A stretch of DNA of 63,870 bases from Ruminococcaceae bacterium UBA2854 (GCA_002350765.1 DEFK01000020.1:1-63870); one strand, 5' to 3'; counted from the stretch's first letter, positions 15,515-24,624 are shown. Notes: generated from the letters alone by a model not told the origin. Numbers and translations are program-made.

Positions 15515-16267
15515 TTAATAATTTACCTTATTGAGATATAAACCGCATGCGGGAGCGGTTGCTCCCGCGTATTCGCGGTCTTTCTTTTCGATAATTTCAG
15601 ATATACCGTCCGCGGGTATTTTCCCGCTCGCTATTTCAAGCAGTGTGCCGACCATTATCCTCACCATATTGTAAAGGAATCCGTCAGCCTCAACGGTCAT
15701 CGTGACCATATTCCCCTCACGCTCGACCTTAAACTGCTTTACATCTCTTACAAAATCGCCCTTTTCACGCTTATCGAGGGTACAAAACGAGGTAAAATCG
15801 TGCTTTCCGACAAACGCCTGAGCGCTTTCGTTAAGTAGTTTTTCGTCCAGCTTATACCGATAAAACAGCGCGTATCCGTTCAGAAACGGATTCCTAGTAT
15901 CGCTGTTCCATATTTTGTAGATATACTGTTTCGATTTACAGTCGTATCTCGCGTGGAAATTAATATCAACTTCCCTGCATTCGGTACAAACGACCTCCTC
16001 GGGAAGCCATTTATTAAGCGCGGGCTTTAATCTTTCTACGGGAATCGGATGAGAAATCTTAACGCTTATACAGTACATATTCGCGTGAACCCTGCTGTCG
16101 GTACGGCTGCAGCCTTTAAGGTCTTTATACTCTCCGACAACATTCTTGAGAGCGTCCTGAAAAACCTCCTGGACGGTTATTCCGTTCTTCTGAATCTGCC
16201 AGCCGTGGAAACGCTTTCCGTCATATGCAATTGTAATAAGAATATTTCTCATACCTATGACCGCCAT
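15515..16267 (-). CDS. truA: tRNA pseudouridine(38-40) synthase
   Basis: A 250-residue cytoplasmic enzyme that isomerises uridines 38-40 in the tRNA anticodon arm. The first strand is ITIAYDGKRFHGWQIQ, the catalytic aspartate lies in GCSRTDSRVHA (about residues 57-67), and the C-terminal half carries the family motif DGFLYNMVRIMVGTL. The start is uncertain: ATG at 16267 is 1 nt after the ecfT stop and relies on coupling, while an internal ATG at 16252 (MRNILI) fits the usual TruA N-terminus. The position after ecfA1-ecfA2-ecfT is the standard Firmicutes order. Confidence 0.95.
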   Translation of the reverse strand: MAVIGMRNILITIAYDGKRFHGWQIQKNGITVQEVFQDALKNVVGEYKDLKGCSRTDSRVHANMYCISVKISHPIPVERLKPALNKWLPEEVVCTECREVDINFHARYDCKSKQYIYKIWNSDTRNPFLNGYALFYRYKLDEKLLNESAQAFVGKHDFTSFCTLDKREKGDFVRDVKQFKVEREGNMVTMTVEADGFLYNMVRIMVGTLLEIASGKIPADGISEIIEKKDREYAGATAPACGLYLNKVNY

Positions 16268-16268
16268 T

Positions 16269-17081
16269 TTAAATTACGGGAGGAACAAATATATCTCCTA
16301 TAACAACTCCCGCGACAAGTAATAACATAAAAACAATACATAAAGTGTCAAGCTTCTTTAAGTGGAGCGACTTCATTCTGGTTCTGCCGTCACCGCCCTG
16401 GTAACATCTGCACTCCATAGCCATAGCCAGTTCAAACGCTCTCCGAAACGCGGATACGAACAGCGGAATAAGCACGGGAGTTAAGGCTTTAACCTTCTTG
16501 ATAATTCCGCCGCTTTCCATATCGGCGCCTCGGGCTTTCTGAGCCGCCATAATCTTATCGGTTTCCTCTAAAAGCGTCGGTACAAATCTTAAAGCGATCG
16601 TCATCATCATCGCGATTTCGTGAACCTTGATATGGAACACCTTAAGAGGCTTCATAAGCCGCTCGATAGCGTCGGTTAAATCGGTTGGCAAGGTTGTAAA
16701 GGTAAGACAGGAGCTTACAAGAATAAGCAACACGATTCTCACCGATACGAATACCGCCCTGTATATACCAGACAACGTAATCTTAAATACCCAGAACTCA
16801 CAAATCGGAGTACCCGTTCCGTAGAACAGATTTAAAACCGAGGTAAATAATACGATAAAAAGAATTACCTTAAGGCTTTTAAAATACAGCTTTAAGCTTA
16901 CGTCGGAAAGCAGCAGCGTAACCGCTATTCCAACCGCCGTAATCGCCAGCGATACGAAGTTGAACGCGCAGAATATAAGCGTTATAAACGCGATCAAGAG
17001 TATTACTTTTAATCTGGGATCGGCTCTGTGGACAACGCCGTTGCCTGGGATATATTGTCCGAGGGTAACATCTCTTATCAT
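16269..17081 (-). CDS. ecfT: ECF transporter transmembrane T component
   Basis: A 270-residue integral membrane protein, the energy-coupling subunit that links vitamin-binding S components to the two ATPases. Five or more membrane helices are visible, and the two Ala-Arg-Gly-type coupling motifs are in the late cytoplasmic loop: AAQKARGAD (about 180-188) and AMAMECRCYQGG (about 226-237). Its start overlaps ecfA2 by 4 nt (ATGA). No S component (BioY, ThiT, RibU and so on) is in the window, so the module is probably shared by several S proteins encoded elsewhere. Confidence 0.95.
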   Translation of the reverse strand: MIRDVTLGQYIPGNGVVHRADPRLKVILLIAFITLIFCAFNFVSLAITAVGIAVTLLLSDVSLKLYFKSLKVILFIVLFTSVLNLFYGTGTPICEFWVFKITLSGIYRAVFVSVRIVLLILVSSCLTFTTLPTDLTDAIERLMKPLKVFHIKVHEIAMMMTIALRFVPTLLEETDKIMAAQKARGADMESGGIIKKVKALTPVLIPLFVSAFRRAFELAMAMECRCYQGGDGRTRMKSLHLKKLDTLCIVFMLLLVAGVVIGDIFVPPVI

Positions 17082-17941
17082 ATCTTACCCTCCTTTTTCA
17101 ACAGGCTTACGATTTCGACAAAAGCCTGTTCCACGGTAAGGATACCGCTCGGAACATCGTAGCCCTCTTTCTTTAACTCGAGCATAATTCTCGTAATCTC
17201 GGGAACCCTCAGCCCCATACTCTCGAGCTTTTCAACCTGGGAAAAGACCTTCTTAGGAGTATCGAACATCTCGAGCTTACCGTGATTCATAACGATAATT
17301 CTGTCGGTTGTCTGTGCTATATCCTCCATACTATGGGATACAATAATTATCGTATTCTTTCTTTCACGATGATACTGCGCTATCTGCGAGAGAAGCAGCT
17401 TGCGTCCCTTGGGGTCAAGCCCCGCGGTAGGCTCGTCGAGAACCAATACGTCGGGATCCATAGCGATAACTCCCGCTATAGCGGCTCGGCGTTTTTCTCC
17501 GCCCGATAAATCGAACGGCGACTGTTCAAGAAGCTCGTCCGAAAGTCCGACAAATTTCGCCGCCTTCCGAACAGTTTCGTCTATTTCACTTTCGCTTAAC
17601 CCTTTATTCTTAGGGCCGAACGAAATATCCTTGTATACTGTTTCGTCAAAAAGCTGGTACTCGGGATATTGGAATACCATTCCGACCTTAAAGCGGATTT
17701 TTCTGATCTGCTTCGGCTTTTCCCATATATCCTTACCGTCGAGTAAAACCGTACCACCTGTTGGACGGATAAGGCCGTTTAGCATCTGTACAAACGTACT
17801 CTTGCCCGAGCCCGTATGTCCGATAAGCCCGATTACCTCTCCCTCGTTTATGCTGAGATTAAGCGAGTCTACCGCCTTTTTCTCGAACGGAGTTCCGATA
17901 CCGTAGGTAAAGGATAAATCTTTTACTTCTATAATACTCAT
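17078..17941 (-). CDS. ecfA2: ECF transporter ATPase A2
   Basis: A 287-residue ABC ATPase of the energy-coupling-factor module. Walker A is GHTGSGKST (about residues 41-49), the signature is LSGGEKRRAAIAG, Walker B is VLVLDEPTAGLD, and the switch histidine is in IIIVSHS. The N-terminal SFTYGIGTPFEKKAV and the C-terminal extension with VPEITRIMLELKKEG fit EcfA2 (CbiO-2), which is longer than the A1 partner. It overlaps ecfA1 by 4 nt and ecfT by 4 nt, so the three subunits are translationally coupled. Confidence 0.95.
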   Translation of the reverse strand: MSIIEVKDLSFTYGIGTPFEKKAVDSLNLSINEGEVIGLIGHTGSGKSTFVQMLNGLIRPTGGTVLLDGKDIWEKPKQIRKIRFKVGMVFQYPEYQLFDETVYKDISFGPKNKGLSESEIDETVRKAAKFVGLSDELLEQSPFDLSGGEKRRAAIAGVIAMDPDVLVLDEPTAGLDPKGRKLLLSQIAQYHRERKNTIIIVSHSMEDIAQTTDRIIVMNHGKLEMFDTPKKVFSQVEKLESMGLRVPEITRIMLELKKEGYDVPSGILTVEQAFVEIVSLLKKEGKI

Positions 17942-18765
17942 TTCAGCGCCTCCTTTAAAAGGTCAACGCATTCACGGGTGTTAAGAGGCATTTTAGAAAA
18001 CCTCAGCCCCGCGCCGATGAGCTTATACGAAAGCTCGGTAGATTGCGGCACGTCGAGCGAGTGCTGCTTTAAAAGCTGAACCTGAGAGAACACCTTCTCG
18101 GGCTCTCCCTGTAAAAGAATTTCGCCCTTTTCCATAACAATAACACGGTCGGCGAGCACCGCTTCGTCCATATAATGTGTGATTAAAACGATTGTAATCC
18201 CCTTCTCTTTAAGGAGTTTAATCGTTTTCATAACTTCTTCTCTGCCGTTTGGATCGAGCATAGCCGTCGGCTCGTCGAAAACAATACAGCTCGGCTCCAT
18301 AGCAAGAATTCCCGCTATGGCTACTCTCTGCTTCTGACCGCCCGAGAGCTTATACGGAGCGTGGGTTCTATACTCGTACATACCTACGGTTTTAAGCGCG
18401 GTGTCAACTCTTTTTCTTATCTCCTCGGGCTCTACGCCGAGGTTCTCGGGACCGAACGCTACGTCCTCCTCGATAATACTCGCTACAAGCTGGTTATCGG
18501 GATTTTGCAGAACCAAACCCACATTACGGCGGATTTCGTATGTTACTTCGTCATCGGAGGTATCCATTCCGTCCACGTATATTACGCCCTCGTCGGGAGT
18601 AATAAGCGCGTTTAAGGTTTTAGCCATAGTGGATTTACCGCAGCCGTTATGCCCTAAAAGAGCTACAAACTCGCCTTTATTCACTTTTAACGCGATTCCG
18701 TTAAGGACATTTTTCTTGCTGTCCTCGTAGGAATATTTAACACCTGAAGCTGAAATAAAGCTCAT
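17938..18765 (-). CDS. ecfA1: ECF transporter ATPase A1
   Basis: A 275-residue ABC ATPase, partner of EcfA2. Walker A is GHNGCGKST (about residues 38-46), the signature is LSGGQKQRVAIAG, Walker B is CIVFDEPTAMLD and the switch region VLITHYMDEA. The C-terminal segment LDVPQSTELSYKLIGAGL is typical of A1. It is the first gene of the ecfA1-ecfA2-ecfT-truA order and begins one base before the methyltransferase gene ends, so the methyltransferase is probably in the same transcript. Confidence 0.95.
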   Translation of the reverse strand: MSFISASGVKYSYEDSKKNVLNGIALKVNKGEFVALLGHNGCGKSTMAKTLNALITPDEGVIYVDGMDTSDDEVTYEIRRNVGLVLQNPDNQLVASIIEEDVAFGPENLGVEPEEIRKRVDTALKTVGMYEYRTHAPYKLSGGQKQRVAIAGILAMEPSCIVFDEPTAMLDPNGREEVMKTIKLLKEKGITIVLITHYMDEAVLADRVIVMEKGEILLQGEPEKVFSQVQLLKQHSLDVPQSTELSYKLIGAGLRFSKMPLNTRECVDLLKEALK

Positions 18766-19629
18766 TTACCTCTCCCAAATTACCGTTGAACCGCAGGGAA
18801 GACACATCCCTGTCTCGGTTACTTTCAGTCCGATTTCGTCGGAGCTAACCTTTCCGCCGAAACGGCTTTTTAACTGAATATTTAACAAATACTCCATTAC
18901 CGCGGGAGATAGCCCCGTGGTATATGAATTTAATATCAAAAATGACGGATCGTCCGAAAGAACCTGAATACATAATTCTATAAAAGAATAAAGTTTTTCT
19001 TCTATCTTCCAGACTTCTCCCCCTGGACCTCTGCCGTACGAGGGCGGATCCATAATAATTCCGTCGTACTTATTACCGCGTCTTATCTCACGCTGTACGA
19101 ACTTAACGCAGTCGTCTACAAGCCACCTTACAGGTCTGTCGGCGATTTTTGACGCGTGGGCGTTTTCCTTAGCCCAGTTAACCATACCCTTGCTCGCGTC
19201 AACGTGGCACACCTTAGCGCCCGCGTCCATACACATAAGCGTAGCGCAGCCCGTATAGCCGAAAAGGTTAAGGATATTAAGCGGACGGTTTTCTTTCTTT
19301 ATCCTGTCGTAAACGTAATCCCAGTTTACCGCCTGCTCGGGGAAAACTCCCGTATGCTTAAAGCCCATAGGCTTTACGTTGAATTTTAGATTTCTGTACT
19401 TAACGCTCCAGCTGTCGGGTACTTTCTTATACATTTCCCAGCTTCCGCCGCCTTTATTCGAGCGGTGGTATCTTGCGTGAGCGTTTTTCCACAAAGGATG
19501 TTTTTTGCCCGTGCTCCATATTATCTGGGGATCGGGACGAATCAGAATTATATTACCCCAACGCTCCAGGCGTTCGCCGTCGGAGCAGTCGATAAGCTCA
19601 TAATCCTTCCAATTATCTGATACTCTCAT
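18766..19629 (-). CDS. Class I SAM methyltransferase, RlmI/RlmK-like
   Basis: A 287-residue cytoplasmic methyltransferase. The SAM-binding motif I is ILNLFGYTGCATLMCMDAGA (about 118-137), motif II has VDASKGMVNWAKENA, and the motif IV IMDPPSYGRG (about 193-202) resembles the DPPxF/Y motif of rRNA cytosine-C5 or guanine-N7 methyltransferases such as RlmI and RlmK. No PUA domain is present, so it is shorter than RlmI (about 396 residues). The target is likely a nucleic acid base in 23S rRNA, by family only. It sits between ruvB and ecfA1 on the minus strand. Confidence 0.85.
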   Translation of the reverse strand: MRVSDNWKDYELIDCSDGERLERWGNIILIRPDPQIIWSTGKKHPLWKNAHARYHRSNKGGGSWEMYKKVPDSWSVKYRNLKFNVKPMGFKHTGVFPEQAVNWDYVYDRIKKENRPLNILNLFGYTGCATLMCMDAGAKVCHVDASKGMVNWAKENAHASKIADRPVRWLVDDCVKFVQREIRRGNKYDGIIMDPPSYGRGPGGEVWKIEEKLYSFIELCIQVLSDDPSFLILNSYTTGLSPAVMEYLLNIQLKSRFGGKVSSDEIGLKVTETGMCLPCGSTVIWER

Positions 19630-19647
19630 TTCTCAATTCTTTCTCTA

Positions 19648-20706
19648 TCAATCGTTAAACAGCGTCGGCTGAGCCGTACCGCCGGGGAACTTCATATTAA
19701 GATGCTCGCACGCCTTAGCGGTGATACATCTTCCTCTCGGAGTTCTGCTTAAAAATCCTATCTGCATTAAATACGGCTCGTAAACGTCCTCTATCGTAAT
19801 CGCTTCCTCGCCGATAGCCGCCGCCAGGGTTTCAAGACCAACAGGGCCGCCATTATAAAACTTCACGATAGCTTCAAGCATTCTTCTGTCGTTATTATCA
19901 AGGCCGAGCTCGTCAACGCCCAATCTCTCGAGCGCGATTTTAGCGGTCTCGAGCGTAATTACGCCGTCGGACATAACCTGCGCGAAATCGCGGACGCGCT
20001 TTAAAAATCTGTTCGCAATACGAGGCGTTCCTCTCGAACGGGAAGCAATCTCAACAGCGCCCTCGTGCTCAATCTTAATCGACAATATAGCGGCGCTTCG
20101 CTCAACAATCTTCGCGAGTTCCTCGGTGGTATAAAGCTCGAGCCTAAGCACAACTCCGAACCTGTCTCTTAAAGGAGCGGTAAGCTGACCCGCTCTCGTG
20201 GTAGCGCCTACCAAGGTGAACTTAGGAAGCGGGAGGTGGTAGGAAGTCGCCATCTGACCTTTACCCGTAATTATATCAATCGCGAAGTCCTCCATCGACG
20301 GATACAAAATCTCCTCAACCGCTCTGCTGAGACGGTGGATTTCGTCTATAAAAAGCACGTCGCCCTGATTCAGATTAGTTAAAAGCGAGGCTAAGTCGCC
20401 CGGCTTCTCAATCGCGGGACCCGAGGTTATCCTGACCGATACGCCAAGCTCGTTCGCGATAATCGCCGAAAGCGTGGTTTTACCGAGTCCTGGAGGGCCG
20501 TAAAGCAACACGTGGTCGAGGCTCTCTCCCCTCTGCTTAGCGGCGTCAATAAAAATTCGCAAATTCTCCTTAACGTTCTCCTGTCCGATATAATCGTCAA
20601 GAGTTTTAGGTCTTAGCGGATTTTCGTTATCGCCCGCGTCCTCGGGAATTTCAGTCGTATCTACTATTCTGTTTTCAAAATCCATTTCATCAGAAAACTC
20701 AATCAT
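19648..20706 (-). CDS. ruvB: Holliday junction branch migration helicase RuvB
   Basis: A 352-residue hexameric AAA+ motor that drives branch migration with RuvA. Residues about 30-45 carry RPKTLDDYIGQ, Walker A is GPPGLGKTT (about 69-77), Walker B with DEIHRL lies near 120, the sensor motif is GATTRAGQLTAPLRDRFG and the C-terminal winged helix includes GGPVGLETLA. All key residues are present. It normally follows ruvA directly, but here a 459-bp block of repeats separates them. Confidence 0.97.
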   Translation of the reverse strand: MIEFSDEMDFENRIVDTTEIPEDAGDNENPLRPKTLDDYIGQENVKENLRIFIDAAKQRGESLDHVLLYGPPGLGKTTLSAIIANELGVSVRITSGPAIEKPGDLASLLTNLNQGDVLFIDEIHRLSRAVEEILYPSMEDFAIDIITGKGQMATSYHLPLPKFTLVGATTRAGQLTAPLRDRFGVVLRLELYTTEELAKIVERSAAILSIKIEHEGAVEIASRSRGTPRIANRFLKRVRDFAQVMSDGVITLETAKIALERLGVDELGLDNNDRRMLEAIVKFYNGGPVGLETLAAAIGEEAITIEDVYEPYLMQIGFLSRTPRGRCITAKACEHLNMKFPGGTAQPTLFND

Positions 20707-20873
20707 TTTTAATTATCCACGTCAGCCGGGAGCCCCGACAACCAAAGCCGCCTATTGAAATGCTTAATATAATTCAAAAAATCATAAACGGCGGATTTTA
20801 AGTATTTATCAGTTAGTGGCTTTTTGTGGATGTTCCTTTCTTAGTATTCATATCCCCCGTATCGAATAATCGC

Positions 20874-20964
20874 CTGTCATTCTGAGCGGAGCGTAGCGAA
20901 GTCGAAGAATCTTTAAGGTTTAAGATCCTTCGGCACAGCACTTCGTGCCTGCTCAGGATGACAG
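20874..20964. repeat. Palindromic dispersed repeat (copy 1)
   Basis: Ends CTGTCATTCTGAGC (20874-20887) and GCTCAGGATGACAG (20951-20964) are inverted copies with one mismatch; the centre carries GAAGAATC and GATCCTTC. The same kind of element is at 58410-58476. It lies in the ruvA-ruvB gap, where no gene is seen between 20707 and 21165. Confidence 0.85.
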
Positions 20965-21004
20965 CAAGCTGTCAAGTTTGGAGACTTGGGATAGGATCAT
21001 CTAT

Positions 21005-21162
21005 GCAGTTCTTAGTTCTCAGTTCTCGGTTCTCAGTACTTCTTATTACTAAAGCAATAATTAATATATCAATATTGATACATTCGGGACAGTATGTTTT
21101 ATACTAATTCCGCTCTTTCTACCCGACAACAACTGAGAACTGACTACTGATTACTGAGAACT
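21005..21162. repeat. AGTTCTCAGT-type inverted repeat element
   Basis: The left side (21005-21040) has three tandem AGTTCTCAG-like units and the right side (21130-21162) has their inverted copies AACTGAGAAC and TTACTGAGAAC. The unit looks like a degenerate miniature repeat that fills the rest of the ruvA-ruvB gap. Confidence 0.6.
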
Positions 21163-21165
21163 CTT

Positions 21166-21762
21166 TTACTTCCTCCCCATCAGCTTCAGCGTTTCGCCTA
21201 TAAGCCTCTCAACAGGGAGCGACGGATCCAGCGTCGAAATAAACGGCGCGACATCCGACGAGCTATATCCGAGCACCGTCAGCGCCTCTATCGCCTTAGG
21301 CACATTACCCGAGGTAACATTAACCGAATTCGAGGAAACCGCGGCGTTTTCATCAGCGCCGCCGATATTAAATTTATCCTTTAGCTCAAGTATAATTCTC
21401 TGCGCGAGCTTTTTTCCGACTCCGGGGGCAAGCGTTATCGTCTTTACGTCACCCGACGCGATCGCCAGCGAAATCTGGCTCGGTGTAAGCGCCGAAAGAA
21501 TCGCCAAGCCCACCTTAGGTCCTACGCCGCTGACGCCGATAAGCGTCTTATACGCCGCAAGCTCCTCCTGCGTATAAAAGCCGAAAAGCTCCATAGCGTC
21601 CTCACGCACATTAAGGTAAGTATAAAGCTTAGCTTCAGCGCCGAGCTTCAAGTTCTTTTGGGTATTCATAGTCGTCTGGCATTTATAGCCGACACCGCCG
21701 CATTCGATTACGGCAATTCCGTTTTCAAGGTGTATAACCTCGCCTCGAACGCTGTAATACAC
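21166..21762 (-). CDS. ruvA: Holliday junction DNA helicase subunit RuvA
   Basis: A 198-residue junction-binding protein; the tetramer holds the open Holliday junction and loads RuvB. The N-terminal OB fold begins YSVRGEVIHLENGIAVIECGGVGY; two helix-hairpin-helix motifs are visible, LIGVSGVGPKVGLAILS (about 73-90) and TLAPGVGKKLAQRII (about 111-125); the RuvB-binding domain III is at 150-198 after an Asn/Ser-rich linker. Its start overlaps the ruvC stop by one base, so ruvC-ruvA are coupled. The stop is followed by the repeat block. Confidence 0.97.
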   Translation of the reverse strand: MYYSVRGEVIHLENGIAVIECGGVGYKCQTTMNTQKNLKLGAEAKLYTYLNVREDAMELFGFYTQEELAAYKTLIGVSGVGPKVGLAILSALTPSQISLAIASGDVKTITLAPGVGKKLAQRIILELKDKFNIGGADENAAVSSNSVNVTSGNVPKAIEALTVLGYSSSDVAPFISTLDPSLPVERLIGETLKLMGRK

Positions 21763-22280
21763 TATATATTCCCCTCTCTGTACATCTTCTGTCTTAGCTC
21801 GCTGCCAGCCGCCTGGATATGAGTCAGCGCTATCGCGAGCGCGTCGGCGGTATCGTCGGGCTTAGGAACGGCGTTTAATTTAAGAAGCCTTCTCGTCATT
21901 TCCATAACCTGCGGTTTTTTAGCCTTACCGTATCCCGTAACCGCGGTTTTAACCTGGAGCGGTGTATACTCGAAAATCGGCAGGTTATTCTGCTTAGCCG
22001 ACAAAAGTATAACGCCTCTAGCCTCGGCTACCATAATCGCGGTTTTCTGGTTGGTGGTAAAATACAGCTTCTCTATCGCCATAGCGTCAGGCTTAAATTT
22101 ATCTATAATACACGCTAGGTCATCGTATATCATTTTCAGCCGTAAGTTAAAGTCAACATCGGCGTCGGTTGTAACCGCTCCGTAGCGTAAGGGACTGAAT
22201 CTGTTATTCTTAAATTCAACAAGTCCCCAGCCTACAATCGCGTAGCCCGGATCAATTCCGAGAACAACCAAAATCGACAA
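21762..22280 (-). CDS. ruvC: Holliday junction resolvase RuvC
   Basis: A 172-residue RNase H-fold endonuclease that cuts Holliday junctions. The four acidic catalytic positions are seen: Asp in GIDPGYAIVGWG (about residue 8), Glu in AIEKLYF (about 68), and the Asp pair in KPDDTADALAIALTH (about 140-144). It shares one base with ruvA downstream and has no close gene upstream (about 186 nt to the O-antigen-ligase gene end), so the ruvCA transcript likely starts here. Confidence 0.96.
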   Translation of the reverse strand: MSILVVLGIDPGYAIVGWGLVEFKNNRFSPLRYGAVTTDADVDFNLRLKMIYDDLACIIDKFKPDAMAIEKLYFTTNQKTAIMVAEARGVILLSAKQNNLPIFEYTPLQVKTAVTGYGKAKKPQVMEMTRRLLKLNAVPKPDDTADALAIALTHIQAAGSELRQKMYREGNI

Positions 22281-22420
22281 CTCCTCTCACAAAAGCCTAG
22301 TAACGCATTATCTATAGAATTATACCACAACTTGACTAATAAGGCAATAAAAATCATATGTACATTTTTAAATTTGTTGTCAAGCTGCGTATGCTCTGTT
22401 TTCCGAATCATACTCGCATA

Positions 22421-22450
22421 GAAAAAACGAGCCGACCAGAGGTCAGCCCG
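22421..22450 (-). terminator. Intrinsic terminator of O-antigen-ligase-like gene
   Basis: Minus strand: GGGCTGACC, loop TCT, GGTCGGCTC with wobble pairs, then GTTTTTT. It lies right after the gene ending at 22467. Confidence 0.8.
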
Positions 22451-22466
22451 TAAAAATATTATTAAA

Positions 22467-24077
22467 TTATTCTGCCTGCTTTTCACTTCTGACAACCGCC
22501 TCGGATAACGCGAGGTAGATAAACAGAAGCGGCGTAACCTCGGGGTTAGCGATATTAACCACACTCTGGAAAAGATAACATACAACGGGAGCGATAAATA
22601 CGACCGCCATCGAATTCTTTTTGGCAGTTTTGACCGCTCTTACAATCGCGGAGCCGAAAAGCGTAAGATACGCGCCAAGTCCTAAGATACCCGTAGTAAC
22701 GAGGTAGTTCAAAAACTCGTTATGGGCGCAGTTTGTAGACGTGTTATTAAACTTTTCAGAAAGCTCGCCGAAGTACGGGCTGAATACCGTATAGAAGGTA
22801 TCGGGACCCGAACCGAACAGCATTTCAATGAAATTGAAATTCTTAAATATCTCGGCGCCCTTAATCCACATATAGCCTCGGTGCGTACCCCATTTCTCGT
22901 CAAAACGGAAGAATGTCATTACGCCCTTCAGCTTGGAATGGGTGTCGATAAAGCTGTATCTTACGAACAATCCCGCGAGGAACGCTATCGCTATAGCGTA
23001 AACACCCAGAATCACGTAGGGCACGGTTTTCGGAACGGTAAAGTCAGGCTTTTTCTTCTCCAAAAACCACAGTCCGACCGCGATACCGACGGTTAAGGCT
23101 ATCGCGATAAAACTCTTATTATCGTAAATAAACACGGTCTGCATAGTACCGAAGCCTTTTTCGATACCCTCCATCGCAATAGAGTACACCATCAACAGCT
23201 TCGCCGCTATCAGCATAGCCGAAAGCGAAATAAAGAACTTTCTCAGCATTGTGATATTACGGCTGTAGAACAGGAACATCAGCATAAGAAGCGGAACTAA
23301 TCCCAGAAATCCGCTCTCACTGTCAGCGCAAAGCATAGCGGCAAAGCCTACTCCGCCCGAAGCAAGATAAAGATATTTTAAATACTTCTTTTTGCTGGTC
23401 ATATATAGCATAATGAGAATCGGAATAGTAAGACAGCAGAAAGCCGACATTATATTTTTATTGCCGATAGTAGAGGTAAAGTCCTTTACTACGCTCTCAT
23501 CATAGCCGTAAAACATTCCCGCTCTTTTGCTTATAAAAATCTCGAAAATATCTATATAGAAGAAATTAAGTATATCGAGCAGATATACCGCTAAGCTTCC
23601 CGCCGCTAAGCAGATAAATACAAATTCCTTGCGTTGGTAAAGTCTCGAAATTATAATATAAACGAAGAAATAGAATATAAATATCATCAGTCCGTTATTT
23701 CTTCCCGAATCGCCCGTAAAGGCTTCCATCGGAACCTTCGACAACAACGTCGAAATAACGTAAACGATAATCAGCGCTCCGAAAGCGCAGTCGGTAACGC
23801 TTAACTCAAAATACGATTTAATCGAGCCTAAATCATCTACGCGTTTTTTCTCGAAATAACCGACAACCGCCGTAACGCCTACCGAAAGGATCAGTACGCA
23901 CGAAAGCAGTAAATAAACGTGGAGCTTATCGTGGCGGATATTAGTAAACTTTTCGGTAAAGAATAAGGGGAAAACCGTAAACATTAACGCCAGGTAATAG
24001 TTTACAAGCGTATTAGAAACCCCGTACTTCTTTTTTACAACCGTTTCGGTATTATTCGTTTCATTATTTTTTTTCAT
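22467..24077 (-). CDS. O-antigen ligase/polymerase-like membrane protein
   Basis: A 536-residue integral membrane protein with about 11-12 membrane helices. The Wzy_C-type region is at about 390-470: a long extracellular loop with FGSGPDTFYTVFSPYFG and then CAHNEFLNYLVTTGILGLGAYL, which holds the His of the family pattern and a Gly-rich helix. In Gram-positive bacteria such proteins are thought to polymerise or transfer surface glycans. The N-terminus KKNNETNNTETVVKKKYG is cytoplasmic and the start has a weak ribosome site. It is a single gene between a lipoprotein gene and ruvC; the substrate cannot be told. Confidence 0.8.
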   Translation of the reverse strand: MKKNNETNNTETVVKKKYGVSNTLVNYYLALMFTVFPLFFTEKFTNIRHDKLHVYLLLSCVLILSVGVTAVVGYFEKKRVDDLGSIKSYFELSVTDCAFGALIIVYVISTLLSKVPMEAFTGDSGRNNGLMIFIFYFFVYIIISRLYQRKEFVFICLAAGSLAVYLLDILNFFYIDIFEIFISKRAGMFYGYDESVVKDFTSTIGNKNIMSAFCCLTIPILIMLYMTSKKKYLKYLYLASGGVGFAAMLCADSESGFLGLVPLLMLMFLFYSRNITMLRKFFISLSAMLIAAKLLMVYSIAMEGIEKGFGTMQTVFIYDNKSFIAIALTVGIAVGLWFLEKKKPDFTVPKTVPYVILGVYAIAIAFLAGLFVRYSFIDTHSKLKGVMTFFRFDEKWGTHRGYMWIKGAEIFKNFNFIEMLFGSGPDTFYTVFSPYFGELSEKFNNTSTNCAHNEFLNYLVTTGILGLGAYLTLFGSAIVRAVKTAKKNSMAVVFIAPVVCYLFQSVVNIANPEVTPLLFIYLALSEAVVRSEKQAE

Positions 24078-24122
24078 ACAATCACCGATACAATTGTAAT
24101 ACTTTTATCGTATTATGTCAAT

Positions 24123-24488
24123 TTACGATGCTGTATTTTTTACCCTTTTAAGCTTTATTTTTCCGCCGTCATATTCCAAGGTCAGAATATCGTCTTTCAG
24201 GCTGTACGTAAAAACGTAATTACCGCTATCGCTTTTATCAAAAACAATAAGCCTTTTTTCATCCATAAAAGCCGTACCCGATATCTTTAAATCTCTCTTA
24301 TTATTCTTATTTCGAATAATAAGATCGGCACTATCCCCGCTGAAATCAAGCGTAACCTTTCCCCCGCCGTTTAAAGCGGCAGTCCATTTATTTAGCCGTA
24401 TTTCGTCAGGTGTATTCTCTATAACCCGAGCGCACGAGGTCATAATAAAAACAAGCGTAAAAACCGCAAAAATTCTAACAATTCTCAT
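24123..24488 (-). CDS. Small lipoprotein
   Basis: A 121-residue exported lipoprotein. The signal peptide ends in the lipobox MTSC (Cys19). The mature part is a small all-beta domain with alternating strands such as VTLDFSGDSADLIIRN and YSLKDDILTLEYDGGKIKLKR, similar in outline to lipocalin-like DUF domains that hold a measured-size ligand. No family is assigned. It lies next to the O-antigen-ligase-like gene on the same strand and back to back with the DUF2804 gene; both promoters would fit in the 136-nt gap. Confidence 0.7.
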   Translation of the reverse strand: MRIVRIFAVFTLVFIMTSCARVIENTPDEIRLNKWTAALNGGGKVTLDFSGDSADLIIRNKNNKRDLKISGTAFMDEKRLIVFDKSDSGNYVFTYSLKDDILTLEYDGGKIKLKRVKNTAS

Positions 24489-24624
24489 ACCAAAACGTAT
24501 GCAAAGGTTAAAGCTTTTATAACTGATTTACAGTTTTGTTAAAATTCTTGAAAAGCATTATAATTTTATGTATAATGACAATGGAATAAGAGAATTATAG
24601 TATAAAAACAAAAGAGGCTATATA

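Noticed and set aside
22232..22585. 117-codon minus-strand frame between ruvC and the O-antigen-ligase gene
   Set aside because: It overlaps both real genes in another frame and spans the terminator at 22421-22450.
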